The notes beneath the pieces are model-generated. The model worked only from the letters and a program-made list of their open reading frames with translations, was not told the DNA's origin and did no database searches. Below, in pieces: positions 61,656-64,000 of a stretch of DNA of 64,000 bases (the first letter of the stretch is position 1; each line of letters opens with the position of its first letter). Made by a program: the position numbers and the translations under genes. The stretch comes from Enterobacter chengduensis (GTDB lineage Bacteria; Pseudomonadota; Gammaproteobacteria; Enterobacterales; Enterobacteriaceae): the NCBI RefSeq assembly GCF_001984825.2, contig NZ_CP043318.1, forward strand, positions 1,116,001 through 1,180,000, given 5' to 3'.

Positions 61656-62333
61656 TCATGCGCCAGGTTCATCTGACAGCTCCGACAACCCATCGCACAT
61701 CGCCTGCAACTCATTAAACATCCTTGCCACATGAAAACCATCGCACACCGAATGATGGACCTGCACCGCGAGCGGCAGCAGCACTTTTCCATCCTGCTCG
61801 TAGTACTTTCCAAAGGTGAACATCGGTGAAAAGAAGTTCTTCATGTGCGCAATGTTCATCGTAAAGTTGGTAAACGTTACCCACGGAATCGACGACACGA
61901 AAAAGACATTTTCCCGTGATTCTCCCTTAGGCCAGTAAGACAGGTTATTGCCATAGCGGGCCGTATCTTCTGCATACGTCTTCTGAAAGTGGTGAATATT
62001 GCCATCGTAATGGCTCCACAAGGACGAAAACGTCTCCGTTTCAGGATGGAAAATAGTGTAGCTCGGATGAATTTCATTCCATATAACAAGCTCATTGTCC
62101 TTCATGGCCATACGGAACTCAGAATGCCTGTTCATGATTTCAGAAAGGAGAAAAATAATCGTCGGGTAAAACTTCCAGCCGACCTCTTTGATATGTTTTC
62201 GCAGCGCGGTGATGTCTATCAGAACCGTTTGGTTAATGGTGCACTCGGCAAACGACTGGAATACCTCGAAATGCTCCTTCCTGGCCCAACGAGATAAATC
62301 AACAGGCGTATATTCCGGGACTGCGTTTTTCAT
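61656..62333 (-). CDS. catA: Type A chloramphenicol O-acetyltransferase
   Basis: A 225-residue trimeric CatA-type enzyme that acetylates chloramphenicol with acetyl-CoA. The catalytic HHxxxDGxH segment is intact ([22 protein letters not shown]), with the [21 protein letters not shown] and [15 protein letters not shown] regions. An AAAGG site precedes the start. No IS or integron is nearby, so it looks resident, as in several Klebsiella chromosomes. Confidence 0.92.
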   Translation of the reverse strand: MKNAVPEYTPVDLSRWARKEHFEVFQSFAECTINQTVLIDITALRKHIKEVGWKFYPTIIFLLSEIMNRHSEFRMAMKDNELVIWNEIHPSYTIFHPETETFSSLWSHYDGNIHHFQKTYAEDTARYGNNLSYWPKGESRENVFFVSSIPWVTFTNFTMNIAHMKNFFSPMFTFGKYYEQDGKVLLPLAVQVHHSVCDGFHVARMFNELQAMCDGLSELSDEPGA

Positions 62334-62396
62334 TTTTTAACCTTTGATTCGCTATCACAATAATAGTGTTGGGCCAGAAAAAACCGCAACACCATT

Positions 62397-64000
62397 TCAA
62401 CCGTATCTAATCTTGCTGTCAATCGCAGGTTGGGGTTTTCCGAACAGGTATCCCTGGACCAGATCGCAGCCAAGCGCCTGAAGACGTTCAAGCTGCGCTT
62501 CGGTTTCAACGCCTTCTGCAATGACGCTCATATTGAGGCTCTTGGCCATACCGGTAATCAATTTAACGATATTAAGCGCATCGTCTTGCGTGGATATCGG
62601 ATTCACAAAGGATTTGTCGATTTTGATTTTATCAAAATTGAGTTCACTCAGCCTGGAGAGCGACGAATACCCCGTCCCGAAATCATCGATGGAAATTTTG
62701 ACACCCAGCGATCGGAGCTTTTTGAGGATCGTGATCGGCATATTGCTGTCACTGAACAGTGAAGACTCTGTCACCTCCAGCTCAAGTCGGCTAGCCGGTA
62801 ACCCTGTCTCTTTCAGGATAGTCTGCACCATCGTGGTAAATGATTTATTACCCAATTGAATAGGAGAGACGTTCACCGAGATCCTCGCCGGAACCGCCCA
62901 GGACACCGCTTCCCGGCAGGCTAGCTCCAGCACGATTTTGCCGATTGCATTAATCATCCCGGTTTTTTCAGCGACAGAAATAAAGTAATCAGGCGACAGC
63001 ATCCCTTTTACCGGGTGCATCCAGCGAATAAGTGCCTCATAGCCGTAAATGTCATTGCTGAACGAATCAACAATAGGCTGGTAATAGACAACAAACTCAT
63101 TGTGATCGAGCGCCAGGGCCATATCATGCTCAAGGGTTCTGCTTTCCTGCAACTTTTGCAGCATCCACTGACGGAAGACTTTAATCTGCTGTGAACCCTC
63201 TTTTTTGGCTTCGTAGAGAGCCAGATCGGCAAATTTATACAGGTAATCAGAGCGTCGTTCGTTATCAGATAAAACGATACCCACACAGGTGGCAATTTTT
63301 ATCAGCTGGTTATTAATGGTGTAGGGTTGGCCGATCCGATCGCTGATTTCCTTGGCACGCGAAACGGCCGCGGTTTCCGTCAGTCCGCTGGAGAGAAGCG
63401 CGAACTCGTCTCCGCCCAAACGGTAAAACGTATCCGTGGCGCTGCTCATTGAGGTCAGTCGTCGGGATACCTGATTCAACAGCAAATCGCCCGTGTCATG
63501 GCCATAGGTATCGTTGACCTCTTTGAAGCGGTCTAAATCAAAAAGCATCACCGTGACGGGAGTATGGTTTTTATCCGCCTGAAGGTTAATTTTGTTGAGA
63601 TCGTCCCAGAAGAACAGGCGGTTTTTCATACCGGTGAGGGAATCATGATAAACATCATATTCCAGCTTCGCGTTTTGAAGCTGCAGCGTTTCTTTTGATA
63701 CCTGAAGCTCGTCAGCAAGGCTTTTCACCTGCATGTGTGCTTTAAGAATATTTTTATTCTGGTAGATCATTAAGAAACCAAGGATGAAGCTTAATATTAC
63801 CAGGAGTAACGAAAGTGCCGAATAAATATAATAAAGGATTTGTATTTTGTTATTTGATTCATTAACTGTATTAATGTCTTTTGTTAATGCTGTGGCAGAA
63901 AGCTGGCTAAGCGGTGCATCAAGATCATGCATATCTTTCAGGTATGCCTGTAACTCCGTATGCGTCATTTTTTCAAGATGGCTGTCCAGATAGGCCAGTA
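62397..64000 (-). CDS. GGDEF-EAL cyclic-di-GMP protein, 5' end beyond the window
   Basis: Ends at 62397 and stays open to the window edge; the ATG at 63968 is internal, as the frame continues upstream with LAYLDSHLEK. Order: a periplasmic or sensor segment, a transmembrane helix (YYIYSALSLLLVILSFILGFLMIY), a GGDEF domain with intact RLGGDEFALL, and an EAL domain with YGYEALIRWMHP, VNVSPIQL, SIDDFGTGYSSL, KIDKSFV and VIAEGVETEAQ. Both active-site motifs are intact, so it may make and break c-di-GMP. Confidence 0.92.
   Translation of the reverse strand, partial: LAYLDSHLEKMTHTELQAYLKDMHDLDAPLSQLSATALTKDINTVNESNNKIQILYYIYSALSLLLVILSFILGFLMIYQNKNILKAHMQVKSLADELQVSKETLQLQNAKLEYDVYHDSLTGMKNRLFFWDDLNKINLQADKNHTPVTVMLFDLDRFKEVNDTYGHDTGDLLLNQVSRRLTSMSSATDTFYRLGGDEFALLSSGLTETAAVSRAKEISDRIGQPYTINNQLIKIATCVGIVLSDNERRSDYLYKFADLALYEAKKEGSQQIKVFRQWMLQKLQESRTLEHDMALALDHNEFVVYYQPIVDSFSNDIYGYEALIRWMHPVKGMLSPDYFISVAEKTGMINAIGKIVLELACREAVSWAVPARISVNVSPIQLGNKSFTTMVQTILKETGLPASRLELEVTESSLFSDSNMPITILKKLRSLGVKISIDDFGTGYSSLSRLSELNFDKIKIDKSFVNPISTQDDALNIVKLITGMAKSLNMSVIAEGVETEAQLERLQALGCDLVQGYLFGKPQPAIDSKIRYG

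Overview
The window looks like Enterobacteriaceae chromosome, most likely the Klebsiella pneumoniae complex. The main reason is a complete coenzyme-B12-dependent glycerol fermentation (dha) regulon at 27-44 kb in the Klebsiella arrangement: two dihydroxyacetone kinase systems, dhaD, dhaR, dhaT and a three-subunit glycerol dehydratase with its reactivase. This GC-rich core is flanked on both sides by mosaic accessory DNA.

Region 1 (1-25.75 kb) is stacked mobile DNA. It opens with an ABC-three-component (ABC-3C) conflict operon that has cut into an arsenic operon (arsR and arsD stubs remain). Next is a nickel/cobalt-type resistance cluster (NreA/RcnR-like repressor, RcnA-like pump, His-tailed MFS pump, OB-fold stress protein, Tat-exported transglutaminase-like protein, methyltransferase-like protein, two His-rich periplasmic proteins, membrane anchor, HupE/UreJ permease). 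G-tract palindromes recur at its promoters. Then come a P4-like satellite relic (zinc ribbon, Gp2-like HUH protein, AlpA) and two CP4-type island modules (DUF932, RadC, CbeA/CbtA) facing each other tail to tail. The region ends in an IS3-family fragment and a DNA methyltransferase fragment fused to a truncated yqjI, whose target gene yqjH and operator DNA are intact.

Region 2 (25.7-44.3 kb) is core-like. YqjH reduces ferric chelates. DhaD oxidises glycerol to dihydroxyacetone, which DhaK (ATP) or DhaKLM (PEP) phosphorylates. DhaBCE dehydrates glycerol to 3-hydroxypropionaldehyde, DhaT reduces this to 1,3-propanediol, DhaF/GdrB and the PduO-type adenosyltransferase keep the dehydratase supplied with active B12, and a GlpF-like facilitator admits glycerol. 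Identical GTTTCA-N3-TGAAAC palindromes sit in both divergent promoter regions and are candidate DhaR sites.

Region 3 (44.3-48.1 kb) begins with a 1196-bp IS5-family element that has no target duplication. It joins a beheaded hdeB-like gene to a beheaded DHDPS-family gene. Downstream are a B3/4-domain gene, an XRE-cupin regulator and a frameshifted GNAT gene fused to HicB-like and HigA-like antitoxin segments.

Region 4 (48.1-59.6 kb) holds two thrW (tRNA-Thr CGT) attachment-site elements. One is a small Gp2/AlpA satellite with its own integrase. The other is a prophage reduced to a truncated integrase, a replication block (helicase stub, VRR-NUC, DNA polymerase, DUF2815, DUF2800 stub) and an SOS-controlled pair next to the distal att core.

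Region 5 (59.6-64 kb) carries an orphan polymorphic toxin with a probable immunity gene, a relic of another toxin cassette, a type A chloramphenicol acetyltransferase and a GGDEF-EAL protein that runs off the window. Several single-base lesions lie in short homopolymers (yqjI, GNAT gene, phage polymerase); they may be real decay or sequencing error.
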